Below, piece after piece: positions 8,696 through 17,846 of a DNA stretch of 51,496 nucleotides. The DNA is taken from the NCBI GenBank assembly GCA_020346245.1, contig CP070778.1:1628155-1679650 (forward strand), read 5' to 3'. The number at the start of each line of letters is the position of its first letter. The first letter of the stretch is position 1. A program made the position numbers and the translations under genes. The notes under the pieces are model-generated. The model saw only the letters and a program-made list of their open reading frames with translations, searched no databases and was not told where the DNA came from. Origin of the DNA: Flavobacteriaceae bacterium (GTDB lineage: Bacteria > Bacteroidota > Bacteroidia > Flavobacteriales > Flavobacteriaceae).

Positions 8696-9274
8696 TTAAA
8701 GTACCTTTAATTTTATATTTCTAAATCTGACTCTTCCGGGTTCGGCCGCCTGAAGTGCAATATAGCCTTCAGATAATTCATCGTCATAAATATCGGCCAT
8801 TAGCTTGCCATTGATCCAGGTACGGATATGGTTATTTTCACAAGTTATTTTATATTTATTCCACCTGCCAATTGTTTGAACATCTACTAATGGTTTTGCT
8901 CTGGTAACAATAGCCCCAGTTCTGGAATCCTGGTCAGGGTGGTTATCCCAAATATTCATTTCATAACAGTCCCTGTTTGAGATCTCCTTATTTTTACATC
9001 TCACAAATATGCCAGAATTAATCCCAGCATCGGGATAAAACTCCAGCGTTAGAGTAAAACTTTGATATTTCTTATTCGTCATTATAAATCCCGATCCACC
9101 TACAGAAGTGCCAACGAGCTGATCCTCTTCAAATTTCCAGCCCGCCCTTCCATCCTGAAACCATTCTTGTGAATCCTGTACGAAAATTTCCTTTCCGGAA
9201 CCCTCGCCTAAGCCACATGAATTAAACATCAGGAATAAACAAAAGAAACCTAAACTTGTATACCTTTTAATCAT
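8696..9274 (-). CDS. DUF1080 (3-keto-disaccharide hydrolase/LamG-like) lipoprotein
   Basis: 192 aa exported lipoprotein. The N-terminus MIKRYTSLGFFCLFLMFNSC is a type II signal peptide with the lipobox cysteine at C20. The rest is one concanavalin-like jellyroll of the DUF1080 family (GH16-like fold): FIMTNKKYQSFTLTLEFYPD, the conserved GINSGIFVRC, YEMNIWDNHPDQDSRTGAI, then GRWNKYKITCENNHIRTWIN and GYIALQAAEPGRVRFRNIKL. Members bind or cleave modified sugars; some hydrolyse 3-keto-glycosides. It belongs to the exported hydrolase cluster of this region and lies 135 bp downstream of the DUF5916 gene on the same strand. Substrate is unknown. Confidence 0.85.
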   Translation of the reverse strand: MIKRYTSLGFFCLFLMFNSCGLGEGSGKEIFVQDSQEWFQDGRAGWKFEEDQLVGTSVGGSGFIMTNKKYQSFTLTLEFYPDAGINSGIFVRCKNKEISNRDCYEMNIWDNHPDQDSRTGAIVTRAKPLVDVQTIGRWNKYKITCENNHIRTWINGKLMADIYDDELSEGYIALQAAEPGRVRFRNIKLKVL

Positions 9275-9409
9275 AATCTGTATTATTATAAATTATAAAA
9301 TTATAAAAATTTGTAATTAATATGCTATTCATGGCTCATTGATCTTAGCATAGAAATTGCTATGCTTTAAAATAATTCTCACACATACTATTTACCTAAA
9401 AAAGATAGC

Positions 9410-11620
9410 CTATTTTACCAAATCAAAAATCCGGGTATATTTAATAATTAAACTATTATTTAATGGGTCATTGTCCTGTAAATTGTAATTATATACCACA
9501 AATAGTCCTGTGTTTGCTCGCTGTAACCAGCCAAATCTAAAATTAAATGCCCAAAGTCTGTTTACCGTATTATTTTGTACAAGTCCCTGAAGTAGGACAT
9601 TTGATTTAAAGGCATAAGTTATTCTTGACTGAAAAACATTCGCCGTAAAATCACCTCCGGGAAGTTCAAATTTGTTATACTGATAAGAAAGACCGGCATT
9701 AAATTTTTCACCGGCCCTAAATTGTATACCAGCGGTATTAAGGTATCGTGTACCACCAAAAGAACCTCCAAAAACAGACCTAATATTTAAAGATACTGGT
9801 TTCGAAGCATTGGTGAAAAAAATCAGCTACCCCTCTGCATGTTTATAAGTTCCAGGCTCCACAATTACACCTTCAGAAATCTCAAAGGGTTCTAGAAGAC
9901 CCTCCGTAGTTAGGTTAATTCCGGTATGTATTTCTGTGCCACTTTTAAATTCCCAGTGGTTGTCCATATGCAAAAAACCGGTTTCCTGAAATCCATCAAA
10001 ATTCCAATATCCCCTATAGGATACATGCGGTCTGTATTCTAAGATTTTAGAATTTTCATTTTTAGGCCTCAAATGATATAGCACGAGGGCCTCAGGTTTT
10101 CGAAATGCTGAACGCAAAAGAAACCCTACTTCCGGGTTGAACCCCTGCCCCACTTCTGTATAAGCAGCACGCATTTCCCAATTATCCCAAATATAGTCAG
10201 CCTGTAATTTAAAAGCATGTTCATTGATGGTGTCATATGCGCCCGAAGTCCGAGCATAAAAACCAGATAACCTTGCCTTTCTACCCAACCCAAGTTTACC
10301 ATCTATAGAATAAGTGCGGTTGTAGTCATCATTGGATTCCAGGCCGGAGCGATTGACAAAAACCCCTCCTAGAGCTGTTCTTCCCTTAAATTCATAGTTA
10401 ACCCTGGCTGCGGTAAAATTATTTTTTTCTATACCTTCTTCCTTAACATCATCCGTAAACATACTAAGCAAACCAACATTGGTTCTGTTTAATTTACCAG
10501 AAAGTCTTGCCCCACCTATAATTGGCACTATATTTCTATCGTCTCCAATCACAATTCGTCGACTAAAAAACAAGTCTACCTCACCGGGACTTTCAACTGT
10601 AAATAAGCCTGCATTTTCTAAGAAAAAGGGTCGTTTTTCTGGAAAAAATAAATTAAACCTGTCCAGGTTTACCTGCTGATCATCCACCTCAACCTGGGCA
10701 AAATCTGTATTATAAGTTAGATCAAGTGTGAGACTGGGGGTAATACTGTATTTTATATCCCCCCCTATTTCAGGTGTTACTTCAGATTCAAGCTCGCCAG
10801 AAGTATAGTCGTTATCCAACCTGCCTAATACATAAGGTATTAATTTAAGATTTCCCGGGCTCCTTAATTCCAATCCGGTTAGCGTCCCGGCGAGTGAAAG
10901 CCTGTACAATGTAAATCCTATAGGCATCTGTGCCCAATAAACAATTTCATTCGTCTTGCGAATATTCCTTCGAAAGTTTATACCCCAGTCCTTCCCCGCC
11001 TGGAACCTAATTGTTCGCAAAGGAATAGCAAATTCTGCACTCCATCCATATTCTTTGACTTGTGCTTTTACCGTATATGATGCATCCCAATTAAGGTTAA
11101 AACCACCTATAGTCCCTGATTGCTGACGGTTTACATTTCTATGGCCTTGTCCTTCATTATTTACCTGGGCGTCATATTCAATTCCCAGTGAGTTTGTTCC
11201 AAATACAAAACCATTCTGGCCATCTTTATACGTGTCCAAAACAAAAATAAAGGCATCTGTGTTATCCAAATTTGCGTCTCTTCTAGGGTCAGAAACTACC
11301 AATTCATCAGGTTTTGAATCAAAGCAAATTACGGAGAGAAAGAATGTTTCTGCTGTATACGCTATTCGAATCTCAGTTTTCTCAGATGCCGGATATCCAA
11401 AATTGGGTTGAACCTGATACATATCGCCAAAAGGCGCTATTTGCTTCCATATTTCATCATCCATTACTTCCCCATCTATGACCGGTTTCACATTAATAGG
11501 AATCGCTTTGGCTACAGGACGATCTTTAGTGTCATAAGTAGACTCCGCAACCTGACAATGCAGGTAAGTTGTATTAGATAAAATGTATATGAAAATTAAT
11601 AAAAAGAATGTCGCCCGCAT
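9410..11620 (-). pseudogene. DUF5916 protein (CBM9-like domain plus beta-barrel), interrupted by an in-frame TAG
   Basis: Exported protein of the DUF5916 family: signal peptide MRATFFLLIFIYILSNTTYL, an N-terminal CBM9-like sugar-binding domain (PVIDGEVMDDEIWKQIAPF near 48-66, DNTDAFIFVLDTYKDGQNGF), then a barrel-like region starting near LFFPEKRPFFLENAGLF. The first frame ends at a TAG, codon 598, at 9827-9829. The same frame then stays open for another 138 residues to a TAG at 9410-9412, and that stretch reads like the normal end of the family: FTNASKPVSLNIRSVFGG, GIQFRAGEKFNAGLSYQY, LLQGLVQNNTVNRLWAFN and a final IIKYTRIFDLVK. With it the protein would be 736 residues, near the family's usual length. 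So the gene is cut by one nonsense codon, or by a sequence error; the lost part would be the last barrel strands. Confidence 0.85.
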
Positions 11621-11789
11621 GATTAGGTGGTTAGTCTGGCTATTTAAAAGTAGTACTATTTTAGATATTAAGAGGAACCTTTTCTTAAGAATTATTTGTC
11701 CTTTTGGAATTTCTATAGAGCAGACAAAACAATGGATTACCTAAGTAAACCAACTTAAAATTTTTATATTTAAAGTCTTTATAAATCTA

Positions 11790-13031
11790 ATGATGAAAAA
11801 ACTATTTTATTACCGTTTTCAGTTCCTATTTCTTTTATTATCCATTGTATTCGCTTATGGCCAGTCTGCAAAGGCCTCCGATGAATTAATCTCAGGATTC
11901 TCTGAAATACGTCTAGACAGATATTCACAATTTTTAAATACTGAGATAGCCGAAGGACGAATTCCCGGGGCTGTTTCCTATATAACCCGGAATGGTCAGA
12001 CAGTGCACAAGGCAGCTTATGGATACAGTAGTTGGGAAGCCAGGAAACCAATGCAACAAGACAATATTTTTCAAATTATGTCTATGACCAAGCCAATAAT
12101 CTCTGCTGCTTTTTTAATGTTATATGAGGAAGGGCATTTTTTTCTCACAGATCCTGTTTCCAAATATCTCCCCCAATTTAAAGACTTTAAGGTGGCCGTT
12201 GATGTAAATAAAGGATTAGATGGCGTTAATGAACCTGCAAAATCTGAAATAACCATTCATCAACTGTTAACACATACTGCCGGTTTTACCCATGGTATTG
12301 GTGGTACAACTTTAGATAATGAAATTGCACAGGCAATTTATATAGAGCCACAAAGCTCCATTGAAAGCAGGGTAAATACTTTAATAAGTTTGCCATTAAT
12401 TGGCCATCCCGGAGAGCAATGGCATTATAGTGCTTCCCCTGACGTACTGGCGTTGCTAATTGAGCACTTTTCAGGAATGACTGCAGCAGAATTTCTGCAA
12501 ATAAGAATTTTTGATCCTTTGGCGATGAAGGACACGGGTTATAATATACCTATTGATGACCAGAACAGATGGGTTCCTGTTCATAATATAGACGAGGAAG
12601 GTAAACTGGTGAATTCAAAACAACAATTCCCTTTTCAGGGAAATACAGTGTACGGAGGAACACACGGATTATTTTCCACCGCAGATGATTATATGAAATT
12701 TTGTTTGATGATACTTAATGGAGGAAAGGCCAACGGCAAACAATTATTAAGCCCCAAGACAATTGAAATAATGACTATGAACCAGGTAGGTGACTTATAT
12801 AATGGACAAGGGTTCGGTCTGGGTTTTGGAATAACTACAGATGTAGCCAACAGTAAAGCTCTTGGTTCAAAAGGAGCATTTTATTGGGGTGGTGCCTATA
12901 GCACCTACTTTTTTATAGATCCAACGGAAGATTTAATAGCTATCTTAATGACCCAGGTTCAGCCATATAGTAACTTTTATAATAAAAAATTTCCACAATT
13001 TGTTTATCAGGCCCTGGTGGATGAAAACTAA
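11790..13031 (+). CDS. Exported serine hydrolase, beta-lactamase class C / penicillin-binding-like
   Basis: 413 aa including a signal peptide (MMKKLFYYRFQFLFLLLSIV, cleavage near the AYGQS site). The class C beta-lactamase fold shows the nucleophile motif SMTK (S98, K101) in IFQIMSMTKPIISAAF, a Tyr motif in WHYSASPDVLALL, and the third box as GGTHGLFSTADDYMKF, with HTAGFTHGIG in between. Family members are esterases, D-amino-acid peptidases or unknown hydrolases; true beta-lactam activity cannot be claimed. It is divergent from the DUF5916 gene across 169 bp and 32 bp upstream of the alpha/beta hydrolase, probably one transcript. MMKK gives two adjacent ATG starts; either is possible. Confidence 0.88.
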   Translation: MMKKLFYYRFQFLFLLLSIVFAYGQSAKASDELISGFSEIRLDRYSQFLNTEIAEGRIPGAVSYITRNGQTVHKAAYGYSSWEARKPMQQDNIFQIMSMTKPIISAAFLMLYEEGHFFLTDPVSKYLPQFKDFKVAVDVNKGLDGVNEPAKSEITIHQLLTHTAGFTHGIGGTTLDNEIAQAIYIEPQSSIESRVNTLISLPLIGHPGEQWHYSASPDVLALLIEHFSGMTAAEFLQIRIFDPLAMKDTGYNIPIDDQNRWVPVHNIDEEGKLVNSKQQFPFQGNTVYGGTHGLFSTADDYMKFCLMILNGGKANGKQLLSPKTIEIMTMNQVGDLYNGQGFGLGFGITTDVANSKALGSKGAFYWGGAYSTYFFIDPTEDLIAILMTQVQPYSNFYNKKFPQFVYQALVDEN

Positions 13032-13063
13032 GCATAGTTCTTCAACCTTAAATAAATAGACTT

Positions 13064-13939
13064 ATGAAAAATTCGCTTATCATCCTTTTTAGCTTTTTAA
13101 ATATTGGAATTGCCTTATCTCAAGAAATTATTGAATTGCCCTATAAGGATGACGGACATATTAAATGGATTGGAGATGAAAAGGAATATTTTTCAGAGAT
13201 CTGGCAGACGCAGGTTGTAACCAATGTATCTATTCCCACTATGCAAGTTTTTAAACCTGCTGCGTCTAAATCAAATGGCACTTCTGTAATTATTGCCCCT
13301 GGTGGAGCCCTTTATGCATTGAGCATTAACAGTGAAGGTAATGATGTTGCCAAATGGCTGAACGAAAAAGGAATTACCGCCTTTGTATTAAAATACAGGT
13401 TGGTACCTACTGGAGAGGACGGTGTTCAGGAGGTAATGCAAATTGGAGATAAAATTATGGAAAGTGTAGCTCCTGTTTTACCACTATCCGTGGAGGACGG
13501 AATGGCTGCAGTTAGTTATATCAGGAAGAACGCAGAATCCTTAGGTATTAATCCTCAAAAGATTGGTTTTATGGGATTTTCAGCTGGGGGAGCCGTAACA
13601 ATGGGAGTAGGTTATAACTATTCCCAGGATAGCAAACCGGATTTTCTGGTACCTGTATACCCCTGGACTTCTGCTATGCCCGTAAAGGAATGCCGAAGTG
13701 ATGCCCCACCAATGCTTATTATTTGTGCAACAGATGACCCATTGGATTTAGCCAGCGGTAGTATTGAACTCTATTCTTCTTATCTAAAAGCAGAAAAGAA
13801 CATCGCTTTGCATATGTATTCAAAGGGAGGACATGGCTTTGGAATGAGAAAACAAGGCCTTCCCTCCGATAACTGGATTTCAAGATTCTACGATTGGGCT
13901 TTGGCAGAAGGTTTTACTGAGGCCCAAAAGTCGAAATAA
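13064..13939 (+). CDS. Exported alpha/beta hydrolase (BD-FAE / acetyl-xylan-esterase-like)
   Basis: 291 aa with a short signal peptide (MKNSLIILFSFLNIGIALSQ). The alpha/beta hydrolase core shows the oxyanion stretch IIAPGGALYALS (76-87), the nucleophile elbow GFSAGG (S173), an acidic loop ICATDDPLD (D224/D225) and the catalytic histidine in SKGGHGFGMR (H257). The arrangement resembles esterases that deacylate plant or algal polysaccharides. It follows the serine hydrolase by 32 bp in the same direction and so belongs to the same likely operon of exported hydrolases. Substrate is inferred only from the neighbourhood. Confidence 0.85.
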   Translation: MKNSLIILFSFLNIGIALSQEIIELPYKDDGHIKWIGDEKEYFSEIWQTQVVTNVSIPTMQVFKPAASKSNGTSVIIAPGGALYALSINSEGNDVAKWLNEKGITAFVLKYRLVPTGEDGVQEVMQIGDKIMESVAPVLPLSVEDGMAAVSYIRKNAESLGINPQKIGFMGFSAGGAVTMGVGYNYSQDSKPDFLVPVYPWTSAMPVKECRSDAPPMLIICATDDPLDLASGSIELYSSYLKAEKNIALHMYSKGGHGFGMRKQGLPSDNWISRFYDWALAEGFTEAQKSK

Positions 13940-13961
13940 TTGCAATAAATATATTTATATA

Positions 13962-14460
13962 ATGGACATCATTAATCATTCGCTCCAATGGTGCAAAGGT
14001 GCATTTTTAAAGGGGAATTGAGCCTTTTATTTGGAGTGTGTATCCTCTTGATAGGCCTGGCCCTCTTAAATGGGTAAGTACTCCAGGTGCACGTGCAATG
14101 TCTATACCTTTGGAGATAGTTGCGCTACTTGTTAGTGGTGCGGGGATCTATCTGGTGAATACAAATCAAAAACGCATCCCCAGATATGAAATTCAGTAAA
14201 TGGAAAATCCACAACAGTTTATAAAAAATAAGAAAAAGAGAACCGCAGAGTTCATAAAATGGTATCCAATTACACAAAAATTCTTTTTTGTAGTTGTGAT
14301 CCTGGGTATGCTTTGTTTACTGTTGTCACATACCCCTAATCATAAGGCAGTCGGCATTACATTAATGCTTTTGTCGATTTGTGTATTTGTGCTTGACCAT
14401 TTTTCCGAGGAGAGGGCTGCTTTCTATTATTCCAAAATTGTTGAACATTCCCCGAATTAA
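13962..14460 (+). pseudogene. Small four-helix membrane protein gene broken by two 1-nt deletions and a TAA
   Basis: Read in successive frames this is one gene of about 166 codons. Frame A from the ATG at 13962 gives MDIINHSLQWCKGA. Near 14004-14010 (run of five T) a 1-nt deletion moves to frame B: IFKGELSLLFGVCILLIGLA. Near 14064-14071 another 1-nt deletion moves to frame C: KWVSTPGARAMSIPLEIVAL, then VNTNQKRIPRYEIQ and TAA at 14197-14199. The same frame continues directly from the ATG at 14200 (86 codons): MENPQQFIKNKKKRTAEFIK, two more helices and HFSEERAAFYY. From memory this matches a flavobacterial family beginning MDI-NH-LQW-KG with four membrane helices and a charged middle. Three independent lesions favour real decay; the ORF 14200-14460 alone would be only the second half. 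Function unknown. Confidence 0.75.
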
Positions 14461-14484
14461 AAGTATCTTGCTTTTTTTTACAAT

Positions 14485-15132
14485 ATGAAACTTTTCTCAG
14501 TTGTTTTCTTAAGCCTCATAAGTATTTCTGTTCTTGCACAGGACGCTTCTCGTTTTCAGCAAGAAATTATGGAAATTCAGGAAAAGTACGACTCACTATG
14601 GGACAATACTAAAGAGACTATAGTCTTTACTGGCAGCTCCAGCATTAGATTATGGAAAGATCTTCAGGAAACTTATCCTAAATACCAAATAGTAAATTCA
14701 GGGTTTGGCGGTTCTGAGGCGTCTGATTTATTGACATATACACAAGAATTGATATTACAATACAACCCAAAAAAAGTATTTATATATGAAGGGGATAATG
14801 ATATAAATGCCAATAAAAAACCTAAGGATATAATTTCTGTGTTCAAAGAAATTATATTAAAAATTAAAAATAGTAACCCAGAAACCTGGATTGTGATTAT
14901 TTCGGCTAAACCCAGTTTGACTCGATGGCATCTTAAAGGAAAATACAAAAGCCTAAATCGCAGGTTTAATCGATTATGCAAAAAAGAGCAGTACGTTAAT
15001 TACGCCAATATTTGGAATATCATGCTTGACAGGAAGAAATTAAGGCAAGATATATTCATTGAAGATGGCTTGCATATGAATGCAAAAGGGTATGAGTTAT
15101 GGGATCAAATAATTAGTAATTATATTCAATAA
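14485..15132 (+). CDS. Exported SGNH/GDSL-type hydrolase
   Basis: 215 aa with signal peptide MKLFSVVFLSLISISVLAQ. SGNH esterase/lipase blocks are in order: block I VFTGSSSIRLW (nucleophile probably S52), block II NSGFGGSEASDLL with the conserved Gly, block III YEGDNDINA with the Asn, and block V EDGLHMNAKGYELW giving the Asp-His pair (D194, H197). Such enzymes deacetylate or de-esterify carbohydrates or lipids. It starts 25 bp after the broken membrane protein gene and ends 10 bp before the GH20 gene, so it is probably co-transcribed with the hexosaminidase; removal of acyl groups from an amino-sugar polymer would be a sensible joint role, but that is inference. Confidence 0.88.
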   Translation: MKLFSVVFLSLISISVLAQDASRFQQEIMEIQEKYDSLWDNTKETIVFTGSSSIRLWKDLQETYPKYQIVNSGFGGSEASDLLTYTQELILQYNPKKVFIYEGDNDINANKKPKDIISVFKEIILKIKNSNPETWIVIISAKPSLTRWHLKGKYKSLNRRFNRLCKKEQYVNYANIWNIMLDRKKLRQDIFIEDGLHMNAKGYELWDQIISNYIQ

Positions 15133-15142
15133 AATTAAAATA

Positions 15143-16759
15143 ATGATAAAATCTACTCTCATTAAATCGTTCATTCTGCTTACTGCAATGGTCTCCTTTT
15201 TTGCATGCCGGGAGAATAAGATGAAAGAAATAAATTTTCCTCCAACAGATCTGAGTTCAGAAAATTTAATCCCAAAACCAATTAAAATTATTCCTACTCA
15301 CAACGCCTTTGGATTGGATCATACAACAGCGATTTATACCTCACAATCCGACAAAAGTTTTGAGGAGGTAGGTTCCTTTCTGGCAGATAAAATAAAATCT
15401 AAAACAAATTTAAGGTTGGCTGTAAATGCGACAGATGCCGGGAATGTTAATCGAATGATCTTTATTAACCAATCTGATAGTGAGGAACTTGAAGGCCAGG
15501 AATCATACCAATTATACATTTCCAAAGATTCAATTATAGTTAATGCAAAAACATCTGAAGGTGCATTTCGGGGAATACAAACACTTAGACAACTTATCCC
15601 TGAAACCAGTAATGACACTCTTGCTGAGATGCCTTTATGGCCTATTCCCACAGGAAAAATTTTAGATGAACCTAATTTTGAGTTCCGTGGTTCCATGTTA
15701 GATGTCGCACGTCATTTCTTTAGTGTTGACGACGTCAAAAAATATATTGATATTCTTGCATACTATAAGATAAATGTACTGCACCTCCATCTTACGGATG
15801 ATCAGGGGTGGCGAATTGAAATCAAATCATGGCCAAAGTTAACCGAAGTTGGCGGCAGCACAGAAGTTGGTGGAGAAGCAGGCGGTTTCTTTACGCAGGA
15901 AGATTATAAAGATATTGTGGCCTATGCACAGCAACGATATATGATGATAATTCCTGAAATTGATATGCCAGGACATACGAATGCAGCTTCAGTCTCCTAC
16001 CCCATTTTAAATGGTAATGGAAAAACCCCTGAATTATATGAGGGTACTGCTGTAGGTTTTAGCACCTTTGACACCAGGAAGGATACTGTTTATTCTTTTG
16101 TTGATGATGTGGTGCGCGAGATTGCTGCAATAACCCCGGGACCATATATCCATATTGGGGGAGATGAAAGCCATGTCACCAAAAAGAATGATTACATCTT
16201 CTTTGTCAATAAAGTAGAAAAGATTGTACAGAAATACGGTAAAAAAATGATAGGCTGGGATGAAGTGGCAACCGCAGATCCTGATAGCACATCCATTGCT
16301 CAGTTCTGGGCCAGTCAAGAAAATGCTGAAGAAGCCGTTAAAAAAGGAATGAAGGTCATTCTTTCCCCTGCCACAAAAGCATATTTAGATATGCAATATG
16401 ACACTCTTTCTGAATATGGGCTACATTGGGCTGCCTATATCCCGGTAGATACGGCTTATGTATGGACTCCGGAGGGTTATGGAGGTATTCCGAGAGAAAG
16501 TATTTTAGGTGTTGAAGCACCCCTTTGGTCCGAAACAATCAGCAATATTGACGAATTGGAATATCTTGCATTTCCAAGGGTCATCGGATATTCTGAATTG
16601 AGTTGGAGCACTGAAGAAAACCGAAACTGGGATGACTTTAAGGTCCGACTTGCCAACCAGGCACCTTATTTAGACCGAATGAATGTGAAGTATTACCCAT
16701 CCAAATTAATAGATTGGAAGAAAAGTAAATTTACGTATAAAGTGATTGAAAAAGACTAG
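15143..16759 (+). CDS. Beta-N-acetylhexosaminidase, GH20, lipoprotein
   Basis: 538 aa exported lipoprotein: signal peptide MIKSTLIKSFILLTAMVSFF followed by the lipobox cysteine (C22). The N-terminal GH20b-like domain is followed by the catalytic TIM barrel: DVARHFFSVDDVKKYID, HLHLTDDQGWRIEIKSWPKL, IIPEIDMPGHTNAA and the hallmark HIGGDESHV, whose Asp-Glu pair is D341-E342 (substrate-assisted catalysis with the N-acetyl group). A later WSETISNID and ELSW fit the end of the barrel. The enzyme releases terminal GlcNAc or GalNAc from chitin fragments, peptidoglycan pieces or glycans. The lipobox indicates anchoring in the envelope, facing periplasm or surface. It closes the plus-strand exported hydrolase cluster. 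Confidence 0.93.
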   Translation: MIKSTLIKSFILLTAMVSFFACRENKMKEINFPPTDLSSENLIPKPIKIIPTHNAFGLDHTTAIYTSQSDKSFEEVGSFLADKIKSKTNLRLAVNATDAGNVNRMIFINQSDSEELEGQESYQLYISKDSIIVNAKTSEGAFRGIQTLRQLIPETSNDTLAEMPLWPIPTGKILDEPNFEFRGSMLDVARHFFSVDDVKKYIDILAYYKINVLHLHLTDDQGWRIEIKSWPKLTEVGGSTEVGGEAGGFFTQEDYKDIVAYAQQRYMMIIPEIDMPGHTNAASVSYPILNGNGKTPELYEGTAVGFSTFDTRKDTVYSFVDDVVREIAAITPGPYIHIGGDESHVTKKNDYIFFVNKVEKIVQKYGKKMIGWDEVATADPDSTSIAQFWASQENAEEAVKKGMKVILSPATKAYLDMQYDTLSEYGLHWAAYIPVDTAYVWTPEGYGGIPRESILGVEAPLWSETISNIDELEYLAFPRVIGYSELSWSTEENRNWDDFKVRLANQAPYLDRMNVKYYPSKLIDWKKSKFTYKVIEKD

Positions 16760-16776
16760 TTTTTGAGAATCTAGTC
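16748..16776 (-). terminator. Possible intrinsic terminator for the DUF5606 operon
   Basis: An inverted repeat GACTAG (16754-16759) / CTAGTC (16771-16776) with an 11-base loop lies between the convergent GH20 and DUF5606 genes. On the minus strand the stem is followed by TTTTTC, as for a rho-independent terminator. The stem is only 6 bp and includes both genes' stop codons, so confidence is modest. Confidence 0.4.
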
Positions 16777-17199
16777 CTTCTCATCTGCCTTACCAGATTC
16801 TTCTTCAGGTTCAGAAAAATCTGTTATTCCATGGTCATGTAAAATATTATACCATTGTATAACTTTCTTTATATCACTTACATAGACCCTGTCTTCATCA
16901 TAATTGGGCAATACTTTAAAAAAATATTCTTCAAGGCTTAATTTGTCATCTTTATGCTTCACTGAGGTTTTACCACCTTCTTCCCTGAGTTGTATTTTTT
17001 CAAATACGGCTCTTAGCGGAAGTTCTTCCTCCAAAGTATAAATAGCAATTTCGGAAAGTATACTCACATTACTGCTCATGCCCACCGTAACTTTTCTATT
17101 ATCCAGAAGAGACTCAGCGACAAGTCCGGTCCTGGTTTGGGTTAGCAATTTGTATAGTCCAGGTCTCCCTCCTATGGACAGTATTTTATCTAAACTCAT
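16771..17199 (-). CDS. DUF5606 domain-containing protein
   Basis: 142 aa cytosolic protein with the flavobacterial DUF5606 pattern: SLDKILSIGGRPGLYKLLTQ at the start, KVTVGMSSNVSILSEIAIYT in the middle, and DRVYVSDIKKVIQWYNIL near the end, with a charged tail (EEESGKADEKD). No function is established. It is the third gene of a ruvX-def-DUF5606 run on the minus strand, an order I know from many flavobacteria, and it is 52 bp downstream of the deformylase gene. The conserved linkage to translation and DNA repair genes does not by itself assign a role. Confidence 0.87.
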   Translation of the reverse strand: MSLDKILSIGGRPGLYKLLTQTRTGLVAESLLDNRKVTVGMSSNVSILSEIAIYTLEEELPLRAVFEKIQLREEGGKTSVKHKDDKLSLEEYFFKVLPNYDEDRVYVSDIKKVIQWYNILHDHGITDFSEPEEESGKADEKD

Positions 17200-17251
17200 A
17201 AATAATAATTAACATAGAGCTTTTGCACTCTATGAAGTTAATCCCTTGTTT

Positions 17252-17842
17252 TTAACGTACCTTTTTTAAATCGGGGAAACGCATTTTATAATCAACATTT
17301 ATTTTACCTTTTGAGATATTGGTAAGCTTACCTTTTAGCAGCCTTTTTTTTAGGCTGGATAGTTTATCTGTAAAAAGAATGCCTTCAATATGATCATATT
17401 CGTGTTGTATAACCCTGGCTAAAAGGCCATCATAGGTTTCTTTATGCGGCTTGAAATTCTCATCAACATAGCTCATTTCAATAGTATCCATGCGAGTTAC
17501 ATCCTCGCGTACATCAGGAATACTAAGACAACCTTCATTAAATGCCCAATTAGTGCCGGATTGTTGCTCAATCTTTGCATTAATAAAGACTTTTTTAAAA
17601 TTTTTAAGAGCCTCCTGTTCTTCCGGAGTTAATCCATCATCCTCAGCAAAAGGTCCTGTATCCACAATAAATAATCGAATTGGAAGTCCTATTTGTGGAG
17701 CTGCCAATCCCACACCATTTGCCTTATACATGGTTTCCCACATATTGGTAATTAATTCTTTAAGTTGGGGGTAGTCTTTGGATATTGCTTTGCCTATTTT
17801 TCTTAAAACAGGGTCCCCATATGCTAAAATAGATAAAGTCAT
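17252..17842 (-). CDS. def: Peptide deformylase
   Basis: 196 aa metalloenzyme that removes the formyl group from the N-terminal methionine of new proteins. All three family motifs are intact: GVGLAAPQIG (43-52), EGCLSIP (metal ligand C105) and QHEYDHIEG (ligands H147 and H151, catalytic E148). Length is normal for the class found in Bacteroidota. An insertion-like acidic loop, GPFAEDDGLTPEEQEALK, follows the first motif; this is common in the phylum. The start at 17842 lies 4 bp after the ruvX stop, so the genes are almost certainly translated from one message. Confidence 0.95.
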   Translation of the reverse strand: MTLSILAYGDPVLRKIGKAISKDYPQLKELITNMWETMYKANGVGLAAPQIGLPIRLFIVDTGPFAEDDGLTPEEQEALKNFKKVFINAKIEQQSGTNWAFNEGCLSIPDVREDVTRMDTIEMSYVDENFKPHKETYDGLLARVIQHEYDHIEGILFTDKLSSLKKRLLKGKLTNISKGKINVDYKMRFPDLKKVR

Positions 17843-17846
17843 TCTG

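Noticed and set aside
14200..14460. Independent 86 aa small membrane protein
   Set aside because: Same frame as the segment just upstream of the TAA and matches only the second half of a longer family; treated as part of the broken gene 13962-14460.
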